Assembly: GCA_009917555.1 (NCBI GenBank)
Contig: QZDX01000023.1
Coordinates: forward strand, 1-58,797
Length of the DNA stretch: 58,797 nt
Direction: 5' to 3'
Origin: a bacterium 1XD21-13
Lineage (GTDB): Bacteria; Bacillota; Clostridia; Lachnospirales; Lachnospiraceae
Position numbers and translations under genes: made by a program. The notes under the pieces are model-generated. The model saw only the letters and a program-made list of their open reading frames with translations. It was not told the origin of the DNA and searched no databases. Below are positions 8,207 through 15,911 of this stretch, piece after piece; position 1 is the first letter of the stretch, and every line of letters starts with the position of its first letter.

Positions 8207-9175
8207 CTATGCCTGCTTTTGCCTGTTGCGGAGTACATCAATTCCAATCGCCGCAATCAGGACCATTCCCTTTAAAACGTCCTGGAAAAAGGGATCTACA
8301 TTCAGCATGGTCATGCCATTAAAGAAAAGTATTAGAAATACCGCTCCAAACAAGGAGCTTACCACCTTTCCCTTTCCGCCTGTCATACTGATTCCGCCAA
8401 TCACACAGCTGATCATAGCATCAAACTCATATAAATTACCGTTGGTAACATTTGCGGAATTTAATCGGGAAATCAGAATAACACTGCTGATTCCTGCAAA
8501 CAAGCCTGCCAAAGTAAATGCAACCAGATAAACTGCCTTTTTATTAATTCCTGCAAAAAAGGCCGCCTCTGAATTTCCTCCAACTGCGTAAAACTGGCGC
8601 CCTATTTTTGTTTTTACGGACACAAACTGGATGATAACATAAAGGAAAAGCATAATTAATACCGATATAGGTATGGCATCCCACAGATAGCCTCTTCCAA
8701 AAAATGCAATTTCATCCGGCAATCGGGAGATGGGTGTTGCATTTGTAATGAGCTTCGCCGCGCCCTTGCAGATATTCTGCATACCCAAGGTCACAATAAA
8801 AGCCGGGATCTTGCAATAAGCAAACAAAAAACCATTTACCGCTCCTACCATACAGGCAGTCAAAAGGCCTGCCAAAATTGCCACCCAGGGATTCCATTCC
8901 AAAATATTCATCAGGTAAGCCATAATGTAGCCCGTCAAGCAGACATTCTGGCCTAAGGATAAATCCATCTGGCCTGTCAGCAGTACCATGGCCTGTCCAA
9001 TCGCTACAACAGAAAGTGTCGTAGCCTGAAGCAGAATATTTGTCATATTATTGATGGTCAAAAAATATGGCGAGGCGATGGAAAATACAATCCCCAGAAT
9101 CAAAATCGCAAATATAACCATGTATTCCTTGGAGGCTTTCCACAACGCTTTCTTTGGGTCCCATGTTACATTCAT
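8207..9175 (-). CDS. Sugar ABC transporter permease (RbsC-like)
   Basis: 322 residues, strongly hydrophobic, with eight to ten predicted helices, starting with a short cytoplasmic tail ending WKASKEYMVIFAILILGIVF. CUT2-family blocks are present: GQMDLSLGQNVCLTGYIMA, CKIPAFIVTLGMQNICKGAA, YAVGGNSEAAFFAGI, and ISCVIGGISMTGGKGKV near the C-terminus, which contacts the ATPase. It sits between the M20 gene and the ATPase with gaps of 21 and 2 bases, so one operon. Confidence 0.92.
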   Translation of the reverse strand: MNVTWDPKKALWKASKEYMVIFAILILGIVFSIASPYFLTINNMTNILLQATTLSVVAIGQAMVLLTGQMDLSLGQNVCLTGYIMAYLMNILEWNPWVAILAGLLTACMVGAVNGFLFAYCKIPAFIVTLGMQNICKGAAKLITNATPISRLPDEIAFFGRGYLWDAIPISVLIMLFLYVIIQFVSVKTKIGRQFYAVGGNSEAAFFAGINKKAVYLVAFTLAGLFAGISSVILISRLNSANVTNGNLYEFDAMISCVIGGISMTGGKGKVVSSLFGAVFLILFFNGMTMLNVDPFFQDVLKGMVLIAAIGIDVLRNRQKQA

Positions 9176-9196
9176 ACTTTCACCCCGTATTCCTCT

Positions 9197-10471
9197 CTAT
9201 GATTCTTCAACTGCACACCAGTCCATGATTGTCAAGGCCAATGTCTTAATACACGTTATGAACTGACTGATGCTAACCTTTTCATTCACATTATGGGCGT
9301 CGGACATACTTCCAGGGCCATAAATCAGTGTTGGAATTCCTGCCTGTGCCAAGTGCCTGGCATCACACCCTGCCGGAAATGCGGAGACAACTCCATCTCC
9401 ATGATTTCTCTGCATAATGGAAATCAGCTCAAAATCCTTATCCACACTATGAGGCTCTACCCACTGATCTACATGAATCCTTGGTATATGCTCTTTGAGC
9501 CATTCATCCGAAGCCGCCGTACGCATAACCGCATCCGTCACCTCTTGCAAAATATCATTTCCGGTCGTTTTTCTGCAGACTCCGTTCAGGTCATATTCCT
9601 CCGGAAGAAATTCAATATCAAAATCCATATCGCAAGATGCCGGTACTGCTGTTCCTGCTATTCCTCCCTGAATTTTTCCAATGGTGATGGTAGGTCTCGG
9701 AAGCGCCGGATGATTTTTGGTCGCCAGCCATCGATGCTCCAGCTCATAAAGCCCCTGGCAGACCTTAAATGCCTTCTCAATGGCATTCGCCTTTTCCCAC
9801 TTGTAGTTGGGATGGCTGGCCTCTCCTGTTACACGAATATGTGTAACCAACACGCCTCGGGAAGCGGACATAATCTTCAATTCTGTTGGCTCTGAAATAA
9901 TTGCCGCATCTGCCTTATAGCCCTGAGCCACCAGATCCAAGGTCCCGTTTCCTCCGCCCTCCTCATCCACTACACTCTCCAGAATCAAATCTCCCTTTAA
10001 TCGTGTGAACTTATGAACTGCTTCTACTGCCAGGACTGCTGCCGCAAGACCGGCCTTCATATCACATGCACCCAAAGCATAGATATCGTCTCCCTCTCTT
10101 GTGGCTGACCATGGCTCATACTTCCAAAGCTTTTCATCTCCTGCTTCCATAGTATCCACATGCCCATTCAGAATCAGTGAACGTCCCCCTCCGGTCCCCT
10201 TCATAATTCCTACTAAGTTAGGTCGTCCTTTATAGCTATGTCCATGGGCACATTCTACATGATTACGTATTCTCTCATAATCCGGTTCGCACAGCTTTGT
10301 CTCCATCCCAATCTGCTGAAGCCGTTCCTGAAGAAACCGCTGGGCCGCTTCCTCTCTTCCATCCAGTCCATGTCCAATATCCGAGCTGTCTATCTTCAGC
10401 AGCTCACATAAAAATGTAATTGCCGATTCTGTATTTTCTTCAATATAGGCCAACACCTTTTGCCTATTCAT
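9197..10471 (-). CDS. M20 family metallo-amidohydrolase (ArgE/DapE-like deacylase)
   Basis: 424 residues from ATG 10471 (GGGAGG six bases upstream); an ATG at 10513 is in frame but has no SD. Metal-binding landmarks of the M20 fold are present in order: NGHVDTME (His, Asp), GACDMKAGLAAA (bridging Asp), VVDEEGGGNGT (catalytic Glu followed by ligand Glu), SEPTELKI (ligand Asp/Glu region), and a C-terminal GPGSMSDAHNVNE (His ligand). These enzymes hydrolyse N-acyl or peptide-type amide bonds in the cytoplasm. It is the first gene of the ABC transporter operon, so its substrate is probably what the transporter imports. The exact substrate is unknown. Confidence 0.88.
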   Translation of the reverse strand: MNRQKVLAYIEENTESAITFLCELLKIDSSDIGHGLDGREEAAQRFLQERLQQIGMETKLCEPDYERIRNHVECAHGHSYKGRPNLVGIMKGTGGGRSLILNGHVDTMEAGDEKLWKYEPWSATREGDDIYALGACDMKAGLAAAVLAVEAVHKFTRLKGDLILESVVDEEGGGNGTLDLVAQGYKADAAIISEPTELKIMSASRGVLVTHIRVTGEASHPNYKWEKANAIEKAFKVCQGLYELEHRWLATKNHPALPRPTITIGKIQGGIAGTAVPASCDMDFDIEFLPEEYDLNGVCRKTTGNDILQEVTDAVMRTAASDEWLKEHIPRIHVDQWVEPHSVDKDFELISIMQRNHGDGVVSAFPAGCDARHLAQAGIPTLIYGPGSMSDAHNVNEKVSISQFITCIKTLALTIMDWCAVEES

Positions 10472-10511
10472 ATTCTGCCTCCCTTCGCTCTTTTGTCTTG
10501 GTTGTAAATTC

Positions 10512-10540
10512 ACTATATCATCTTTTAATTAATATTGCAA
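10512..10540 (-). promoter_or_regulatory. Promoter of the M20/ABC transporter operon
   Basis: Minus strand TTGCAA (10535-10540) and TATAGT (10512-10517) with a 17-base spacer, about 40 bases upstream of the M20 start codon. A ROK-operator-like palindrome lies directly upstream of the -35. Confidence 0.65.
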
Positions 10541-10541
10541 T

Positions 10542-10555
10542 AGTTTTTATAAACT
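10542..10555. promoter_or_regulatory. Palindrome, possible ROK-regulator operator
   Basis: AGTTT-TTAT-AAACT, five-base arms around a four-base centre, in an AT-rich divergent intergenic region. Known ROK operators (XylR, NagC) have AGTTT/AAACT-like cores. The adjacent ROK gene at 12126 is the obvious candidate regulator; this is inference. A second AT-only palindrome (ATAATAATTATTAT) sits at about 10557-10570. Confidence 0.35.
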
Positions 10556-10582
10556 TTATAATAATTATTATGATAAAAGTTA

Positions 10583-10611
10583 TTGTATTTATAAAAATTA
10601 TGTGTTACATT
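10583..10611 (+). promoter_or_regulatory. Promoter of the M24-like gene
   Basis: Plus strand TTGTAT (10583-10588) and TACATT (10606-10611) spaced by 17 bases, giving a leader of about 90 bases before the gene at 10710. Confidence 0.5.
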
Positions 10612-10709
10612 GATAAGGGAAGGAGATTTTCTGGTAAAGGAGGGCAGAAGCACAACCACGAAACTATATTTTGAAATTACACTTAACTTAAAGAAAGGAA
10701 ACATATCTT

Positions 10710-11996
10710 ATGAAGCTATCCTATGAAGACATGAAAAAAGTATTTCACATCATTGAGCATTACCAGGAACAATTAGATCTGAATAAAGGGATTCCTTTAG
10801 CCGAATACCATCAAAGGTATGAAAGAGTATGGGCCGAGATGAAAAAAAGAGGCATCGATCTGGGATTCTTCTTCTGGTATCGGGAGATGCCCGGCGACGG
10901 CCTTTATCTGACCGGTTATAACCCCAATATTGAGCGAGCCAGCGGTGTTATCGCCATAGATCGGCCGCCTATGATTCTGGCCGGTCCTGAATCGGGAATT
11001 CTTTCACAGGAGGTAGGGTTAAATCTCGAAACCAATTTTGTAACGGAATTCAGCATTCCGGATGAATATTATGAAGGAGTCACCTGCCCTGCCCTGCCGG
11101 ATGTAATCCGCAATTATGTTGGAAAAGAAATTCATACCATTGCCTACCTTACGGCATACGATTTAATTCCCGCCAAGTTTTATGATGTTTTGAAAAATGA
11201 TATTAAGAAGGGAGCCCAGGTAATCGACGCTTCCGATATCCTGGAAGAACTGCGCTATGAAAAGTCCGAGCAAGAATTCGCATGCATGAAGCAGGCAGAT
11301 ATCATTGCAAGCGCTGCTGTCCGCGCAGCCCTCTCTGTAGCAAAGCCTGGTATGAGAGAAAGCGAGCTGGCTGCTGTATGTGACTTTGTAATTAAGGCTT
11401 TGGGCGGAAACGGATATGGTGTAGAGACTATGATCATGTCCAGCTCCCGCTGCCGTTCTGTCATTGGTCCGGCTACCAACAGAGTAATGAACGAAGGTGA
11501 AATCATACAGGTTGGGTGCAGCCCTAGCTATGAAGGCTACAAAGGTGTCTGCCGCAGAGCCTTTGTATTGGGAGAACGCAATGAAATACAGAAGCAATAT
11601 TTTGAAATCATGAACGAGGGATACCGGCTGGCTGCCCTTGAATTGGAACAGGTTGTGGCAAATAACTATCCAAACAACCGCATTGATCTGGCTGCAAGAA
11701 ATTATTTTGCCACTCAGGAAATTCAGGGCACCAATATGAAGTCCTGCCACTTTTACAGCACCTGCCACGGCACCGGTTTAACCGAGTGCTTGGAAAAGAT
11801 GGTAATACATCCGGAAAAAGAACAGTATTATGGTGAGCACGTAGGAATCATGCTGGATCTTGGCGTGTATGGGCATCCAAATGATGATATTTGCGGCGGC
11901 TGCGTAGAGAGTGCTTTTTTCAAAAACGGAAAAGAACTGATTCACTTAACGGATCTGCCTATTGACGTGCAGGATCTGGTAGGAAAAGGACTATAA
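10710..11996 (+). CDS. M24 (pita-bread) family protein, creatinase-like, with metal ligands missing
   Basis: 428 residues: a creatinase-type N-terminal domain (about 1-155, FFFWYREMPGDGLYLTGYNP) and a C-terminal pita-bread domain (about 160-420). In M24 metallopeptidases the metal ligands are Asp, Asp, His, Glu, Glu. Here the region of the first two reads QVGCSPSYEGYKGVCRRAF (267-285), with neither Asp. The His is kept in TCHGTG (H353), the first Glu is replaced (D383 in MLDLGVYG), and the last Glu is kept (E400). Loss of the metal site is what separates creatinase from the peptidases, so it may be a metal-free hydrolase rather than an Xaa-Pro peptidase. It is divergent from the ABC transporter/M20 operon and upstream of the ROK regulator. 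The real reaction is unknown. Confidence 0.8.
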   Translation: MKLSYEDMKKVFHIIEHYQEQLDLNKGIPLAEYHQRYERVWAEMKKRGIDLGFFFWYREMPGDGLYLTGYNPNIERASGVIAIDRPPMILAGPESGILSQEVGLNLETNFVTEFSIPDEYYEGVTCPALPDVIRNYVGKEIHTIAYLTAYDLIPAKFYDVLKNDIKKGAQVIDASDILEELRYEKSEQEFACMKQADIIASAAVRAALSVAKPGMRESELAAVCDFVIKALGGNGYGVETMIMSSSRCRSVIGPATNRVMNEGEIIQVGCSPSYEGYKGVCRRAFVLGERNEIQKQYFEIMNEGYRLAALELEQVVANNYPNNRIDLAARNYFATQEIQGTNMKSCHFYSTCHGTGLTECLEKMVIHPEKEQYYGEHVGIMLDLGVYGHPNDDICGGCVESAFFKNGKELIHLTDLPIDVQDLVGKGL

Positions 11997-12022
11997 TTTT
12001 TTGAACTAATAGCATTCGTCCA

Positions 12023-12051
12023 TTGTAATAATTCTTTATAATTTGTATAAT
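12023..12051 (+). promoter_or_regulatory. Promoter of the ROK regulator gene
   Basis: TTGTAA (12023-12028) and TATAAT (12046-12051), spacer 17 bases. A long dyad starts on the last bases of the -10. Confidence 0.7.
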
Positions 12052-12084
12052 ATACTTGATTCCATATTATGGGATCAAGTATAT
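12050..12084. promoter_or_regulatory. 35-bp dyad overlapping the ROK promoter, probable autoregulatory operator
   Basis: Arms ATATACTTGAT (12050-12060) and ATCAAGTATAT (12074-12084) are perfect reverse complements, with CC/GG also pairing inside. The dyad covers the transcription start region, 42 bases before the ROK start codon, a usual place for a repressor that controls its own gene. Confidence 0.5.
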
Positions 12085-12125
12085 TGATACATAAACCTTA
12101 CACTACTACTTTTGAGGTACTCTTC

Positions 12126-13301
12126 ATGCTGATAAATGATTTGCTGGATATTAAAGCCAAAAATACCAAGCTGATTTTAAATACCCTGCGTTTTCAACCC
12201 TCATTAACCAAGAAAGAAATTGCAGATCTGTCTTCCCTAAGCTTTGCTACTGTTTCCAACCTAAGCAATGAACTAAAGGCGATGGATATTTTTGTGGACA
12301 CCAAGCTTGAGGAAAAACGAGTAGGGCGAAATCCCAACAGCCTGGCACTGAATCAGGCACAATATTTGACTGTCGCCTTAGATCTGCAGCTGGAAAACAC
12401 ATTAGGATTTGCCATTGTTAATCTTCAGGATACCATACTTCATCAAGAATCCTTTGATATTTCCAGTCTGAATACGCCAGAAGAAATTGTTGTCTTTGCC
12501 AAAAAGGTTTTTGATGAATTTCTGCTTTCTTATCCTGTAGAAAACACCCGATTTATTGGCATAGGAGTGGCTGTTCCCGCCGTATTTGATGCAAATGACG
12601 GAAATCTTGTGCTCAGCTCTGTGCCAATCTACGAAAATGCTCCTTTAAAGGATTTGTTATCACAGGCATTTTCTATGCCCGTATATGTGGATAATATTGC
12701 AAACATCTGTGCACTCTCTGCTTATACCAAGCATCAGGATGCGAAAAATATTGTTTGTATGGATATTTCTCAGGGAGTTGGTGTTGGAATTATCGCAAAC
12801 GGGAATTTAATAAGAGGTAAAAACGGATATGCTACAGAGGTCGCCCATGTTCCTATTGGTGATCCGGCACTCCAATGCCGTTATTGCGGATGCTATGGAT
12901 GTGTTGAGACAGAACTGTCCTTAACGGGAATGACACGCTATTTTCCGGAGATCCCAAATGAGCTTCCTTTGCTGGAGCGTTGGAATCTTTTTGTAGAAAA
13001 AATATCGGAAAGCAATGAAAAAACAGAGCATATCATAAAACGCCTTGGTACACTGACGGGACAGCTTGGAACCATTCTGATCAATATGTTTGATCCGGAA
13101 GCCTTTTACATAAGTGGTTATATTTCAAGTATTTTTGATAAATTGGAGCCCTATTTTTACAAAGAGCTTGAAGCGCGCTGTAAGATGTCTCTAAACAGAG
13201 GGTTAAAAATAGATACCATATGGCATGAATTGCCCTCCAATGAGCAGGTTTACAAGGGGCTCTGTGATGCCCTTTATGATCTATGGTATCCTCTGAATTA
13301 A
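12126..13301 (+). CDS. ROK family transcriptional regulator
   Basis: 391 residues from ATG 12126 (GAGG eight bases upstream); an earlier in-frame ATG at 12069 lies inside the dyad and is unlikely. N-terminal winged helix-turn-helix (about residues 18-65, LTKKEIADLSSLSFATVSNLS), then a ROK sugar-kinase-like domain. The zinc motif CRYCGCYGCVET and the upstream EVAH (His ligand of the usual EIGH) are present. Such proteins repress or activate sugar catabolic operons and respond to a sugar-type ligand. It is placed after the M24-like gene and probably controls the divergent ABC/M20 and M24-like genes. Confidence 0.88.
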   Translation: MLINDLLDIKAKNTKLILNTLRFQPSLTKKEIADLSSLSFATVSNLSNELKAMDIFVDTKLEEKRVGRNPNSLALNQAQYLTVALDLQLENTLGFAIVNLQDTILHQESFDISSLNTPEEIVVFAKKVFDEFLLSYPVENTRFIGIGVAVPAVFDANDGNLVLSSVPIYENAPLKDLLSQAFSMPVYVDNIANICALSAYTKHQDAKNIVCMDISQGVGVGIIANGNLIRGKNGYATEVAHVPIGDPALQCRYCGCYGCVETELSLTGMTRYFPEIPNELPLLERWNLFVEKISESNEKTEHIIKRLGTLTGQLGTILINMFDPEAFYISGYISSIFDKLEPYFYKELEARCKMSLNRGLKIDTIWHELPSNEQVYKGLCDALYDLWYPLN

Positions 13302-13308
13302 ATGCTTT

Positions 13309-13338
13309 AAGCCGGATCTAACGGATCCGGCTTTTCTT
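13309..13338 (+). terminator. Terminator after the ROK gene
   Basis: Stem AAGCCGGATC / GATCCGGCTT (13309-13318, 13324-13333) with a short loop, followed by TTTTCTTT. It lies eight bases after the ROK stop and between converging genes, and may also help end recR transcription. Confidence 0.8.
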
Positions 13339-13368
13339 TGCTTTCTATCACGGCTCTCTCTTACAAAT

Positions 13369-13965
13369 TTACAGCTCCACACGCCCTTCCAAAGCCCGCA
13401 GAAGCGTCACCTCGTCAATATATTCCAGATCACCGCCCACAGGCACGCCGCTGGCGATTCGCGTCACCAGAATTCCGGTAGGCTTAATCAGCTTGCTGAT
13501 GTACATAGCGGTGGTCTCCCCCTCCAGGCTGGAGTTTGTGGCTATGATGACCTCCTCCACCTCTCCCTGAAGCCGGGTCATCAATTCCTTCAGGCGAATA
13601 TCATTGGGCCCGATCCCAAGCATGGGGGAAATCGCCCCGTGGAGCACATGATAAACACCCTCAAACCGCCCGGTCTTCTCATAGGCCGCCAGATCCCGCG
13701 TGTTCTCCACCACCATAATCTGCTTTGGATTCCGCTTGGGATTGCTGCAGATGGGGCAGAGCTCCTGATCTGTCATGGTACAGCACTGCTTACAATACCG
13801 CACGTTCTTCTTGGCATCCACAATGGAATCGGAAAGAGCCTGTACCTTCTCCATTGGCATATTTACAATGTGAAAGGCCAGGCGCTGAGCCGTCTTGCTC
13901 CCGATTCCCGGCAAGCCGGATAGCTGTTCAATTAATCTACTGATTTGACTTCCATAGTAATCCAT
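13369..13965 (-). CDS. recR: Recombination mediator RecR
   Basis: 198 residues, the usual length. Order of features: N-terminal helix-hairpin-helix (LSGLPGIGSKTAQRLAFHI), a four-Cys zinc finger (CKQCC...CPIC, about 57-72), then a Toprim domain (MVVENTRDLAAYEKTGRF) and the Walker B-like end GVPVGGDLEYIDE. It acts with RecF/RecO to load RecA at gaps. The stop of ybaB and the start of recR share one base (TAATG). dnaX-ybaB-recR is a classic conserved operon. Confidence 0.97.
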   Translation of the reverse strand: MDYYGSQISRLIEQLSGLPGIGSKTAQRLAFHIVNMPMEKVQALSDSIVDAKKNVRYCKQCCTMTDQELCPICSNPKRNPKQIMVVENTRDLAAYEKTGRFEGVYHVLHGAISPMLGIGPNDIRLKELMTRLQGEVEEVIIATNSSLEGETTAMYISKLIKPTGILVTRIASGVPVGGDLEYIDEVTLLRALEGRVEL

Positions 13966-14318
13966 TAGAAGGGAAGTCCTCCGCCCAGGCCGCCGGTCAG
14001 CTTCGACATCATAGCAGCGGAATCCTCCTCCATCTGGCGAAGGGCCTGATTGGTTGCCGCCATGATCAGATCCTCCAGCATCTCAATGTCATCGGGATCT
14101 ACTACTTCCTCAGCCAGCTTTACCTTTACAATCTCCTTTTTCCCTGTTACGGTAATCTCCACCGCGCCGCCTCCTGCAGCAGCGGTATACTCCTTCTCCT
14201 CCAGAGCCCTCTGATTTTCCTCCATCTGGCGCTGCATCTTCTGAGCCTGCTTCATCAGGTTGTTCATATTCCCTGGCATGCCCATACCGCCTCCGGGAAA
14301 GCCACCTCTCTTTGCCAC
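13965..14318 (-). CDS. YbaB/EbfC family nucleoid-associated protein
   Basis: 117 residues. Gly/Met-rich N-terminus ([26 protein letters not shown]), then the family's alpha-beta dimer core with [16 protein letters not shown] and [13 protein letters not shown], ending in the Gly-rich tail GGLGGGLPF. It binds DNA as a dimer. Starts with GTG, with AAGGAGG eight bases upstream. Between dnaX and recR. Confidence 0.93.
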   Translation of the reverse strand: MAKRGGFPGGGMGMPGNMNNLMKQAQKMQRQMEENQRALEEKEYTAAAGGGAVEITVTGKKEIVKVKLAEEVVDPDDIEMLEDLIMAATNQALRQMEEDSAAMMSKLTGGLGGGLPF

Positions 14319-14342
14319 CTTTGTATCCTCCTTTTTTCCAGT

Positions 14343-15908
14343 TTATTCTTCCTCTATCTCAATCTCCATATGGATTTGATTCATATCAATCTCGCCTACA
14401 TCGAAATGGGGATCATGATCAGGAGATGCGATTTCCAAGTCCATCTCTTTGCCTGTTCCCCGCAGAATGACCGCCCGAATCTCCGCCAAATGCTCAGGCG
14501 CCTTCAAAAAATCCTCTTTTGTGGAGGATGCCGCAATAATCCCAAGTCTGCTGTCCCCTAAAGCCTTTAATTTTGCATCCTTCAGATAAGTTCTCAATAA
14601 GGGGTGCAGCTGATTTACGACCTGATACCAGTTTTTTGCCACCTGCCGTACATCCTCAGGCAGTGCCTTGGGTGCAACCGGCTCTGCTGCCTGCTTCCTG
14701 CTCTTTGCCTCCTCCGCCTCATATGCGGGCATTGCCGCAGGCATTGCACGGATACCCTCCTCCATCTGCTTCTCAAGAGCCCGAATCCGATCCAACAGTC
14801 CGTCCGTATTGGGCTCTATGGAGGGCTTGCAAAGCTTAATAAAAGCCACCTCTACCAGCACCCGTTTCTGGGTTGCATAGCGAATCTGTCCTCCCAGCTC
14901 TGAAAAAATTCGGATGTAACGCATCAGAGTATCCGTCTCAAGCATCACAGCCTCTTCCTTTAGCTGTATGAGGTTTTCTGTGGACACATCCAGAATATCC
15001 TCCATATGGTCCGAGCTCTTTAACAAGAGCAGGTTACGCAGATACCAGGTAAAATCTGTCACAAACTGTCCCAGCTCTTTTCCCTGAATCACCAGCTTTT
15101 CTATCTGATCCATGACAGCCGGCAAATCCTGATCCAGGGTGCTCCGCAAAAGGGCGCTGTAAACGGCCGTATCCACAGCTCCAAGGACCTCCAGCACATG
15201 ATCGTAGGTCAGCTCCTGATCCAAGTAAAAAGCAATGCACTGATCCAGAAGGCTTAGGGCATCCCGCATAGAGCCGTCCGCTGCCTTGGCAATATAGCGC
15301 AGTGCCTTCTCCTCAGCAGCTACTCCCTCCACCCTTGTCAGCTCCTCCATGCGGGCCGTGATGGTATCCGCAGTAATCCGCCGAAAATCATACCGCTGGC
15401 AGCGGGAGAGAATCGTGGTTGGGATCTTATGGGCTTCCGTAGTCGCCAAAATAAAGATTACATAAGAAGGAGGCTCCTCCAAGGTTTTCAAGAGTGCATT
15501 AAACGCTCCGATAGAAAGCATATGCACCTCATCAATGATATATACCTTGTAGCGCCCCTCCGTAGGGGAGTAAGCCACCTCATCCCGAATCTCCCGAATG
15601 TTATCCACTCCCGTGTTGGAAGCTGCGTCGATCTCTATCACATTCATGGAAGTGCCTGCCGCAATAGAACGGCAGGCCGCGCATTCTCCACAGGGATTCC
15701 CGTCTACTGGATGCTCACAGTTGACTGCCTTTGCAAAAATCTTGGCAATGGTAGTCTTTCCGGTACCTCTGGTTCCGCAGAACAGATAGGCATGGCCTAT
15801 CCGCTCTGCTTTTATTTGGTTTTTTAATGTTGTTACAATATGGTCCTGCCCCTTTACGTCATCAAACTCCGTAGGGCGGAACTTCCGGTAGAGCGCCATA
15901 TAAGACAT
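14343..15908 (-). CDS. dnaX: DNA polymerase III subunit gamma/tau
   Basis: 521 residues. Clamp-loader AAA+ ATPase with Walker A GTRGTGKTT (about 46-54), the zinc-binding Cys set in CEHPVDGNPCGECAACR, Walker B IIDEVHMLS, sensor LATTEAHKIPTTILSRCQ, and a C-terminal tau-like extension (about 370-521). It loads the beta clamp and holds polymerases together. I saw no slippery heptamer suggesting programmed frameshifting. SD GGAG before ATG; the upstream pfk stop is three bases away, so pfk, dnaX, ybaB and recR probably form one transcript. Confidence 0.96.
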   Translation of the reverse strand: MSYMALYRKFRPTEFDDVKGQDHIVTTLKNQIKAERIGHAYLFCGTRGTGKTTIAKIFAKAVNCEHPVDGNPCGECAACRSIAAGTSMNVIEIDAASNTGVDNIREIRDEVAYSPTEGRYKVYIIDEVHMLSIGAFNALLKTLEEPPSYVIFILATTEAHKIPTTILSRCQRYDFRRITADTITARMEELTRVEGVAAEEKALRYIAKAADGSMRDALSLLDQCIAFYLDQELTYDHVLEVLGAVDTAVYSALLRSTLDQDLPAVMDQIEKLVIQGKELGQFVTDFTWYLRNLLLLKSSDHMEDILDVSTENLIQLKEEAVMLETDTLMRYIRIFSELGGQIRYATQKRVLVEVAFIKLCKPSIEPNTDGLLDRIRALEKQMEEGIRAMPAAMPAYEAEEAKSRKQAAEPVAPKALPEDVRQVAKNWYQVVNQLHPLLRTYLKDAKLKALGDSRLGIIAASSTKEDFLKAPEHLAEIRAVILRGTGKEMDLEIASPDHDPHFDVGEIDMNQIHMEIEIEEE

Positions 15909-15911
15909 GGG

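Noticed and set aside
10420-10674. Plus-strand 84-residue frame across the M20 start and the divergent promoters
   Set aside because: It overlaps the coding N-terminus of the M20 gene and both promoters; composition is that of AT-rich non-coding DNA.
14343-15908. Programmed frameshift in dnaX producing gamma
   Set aside because: No A-rich slippery heptamer with a following hairpin was noticed in the reading frame.
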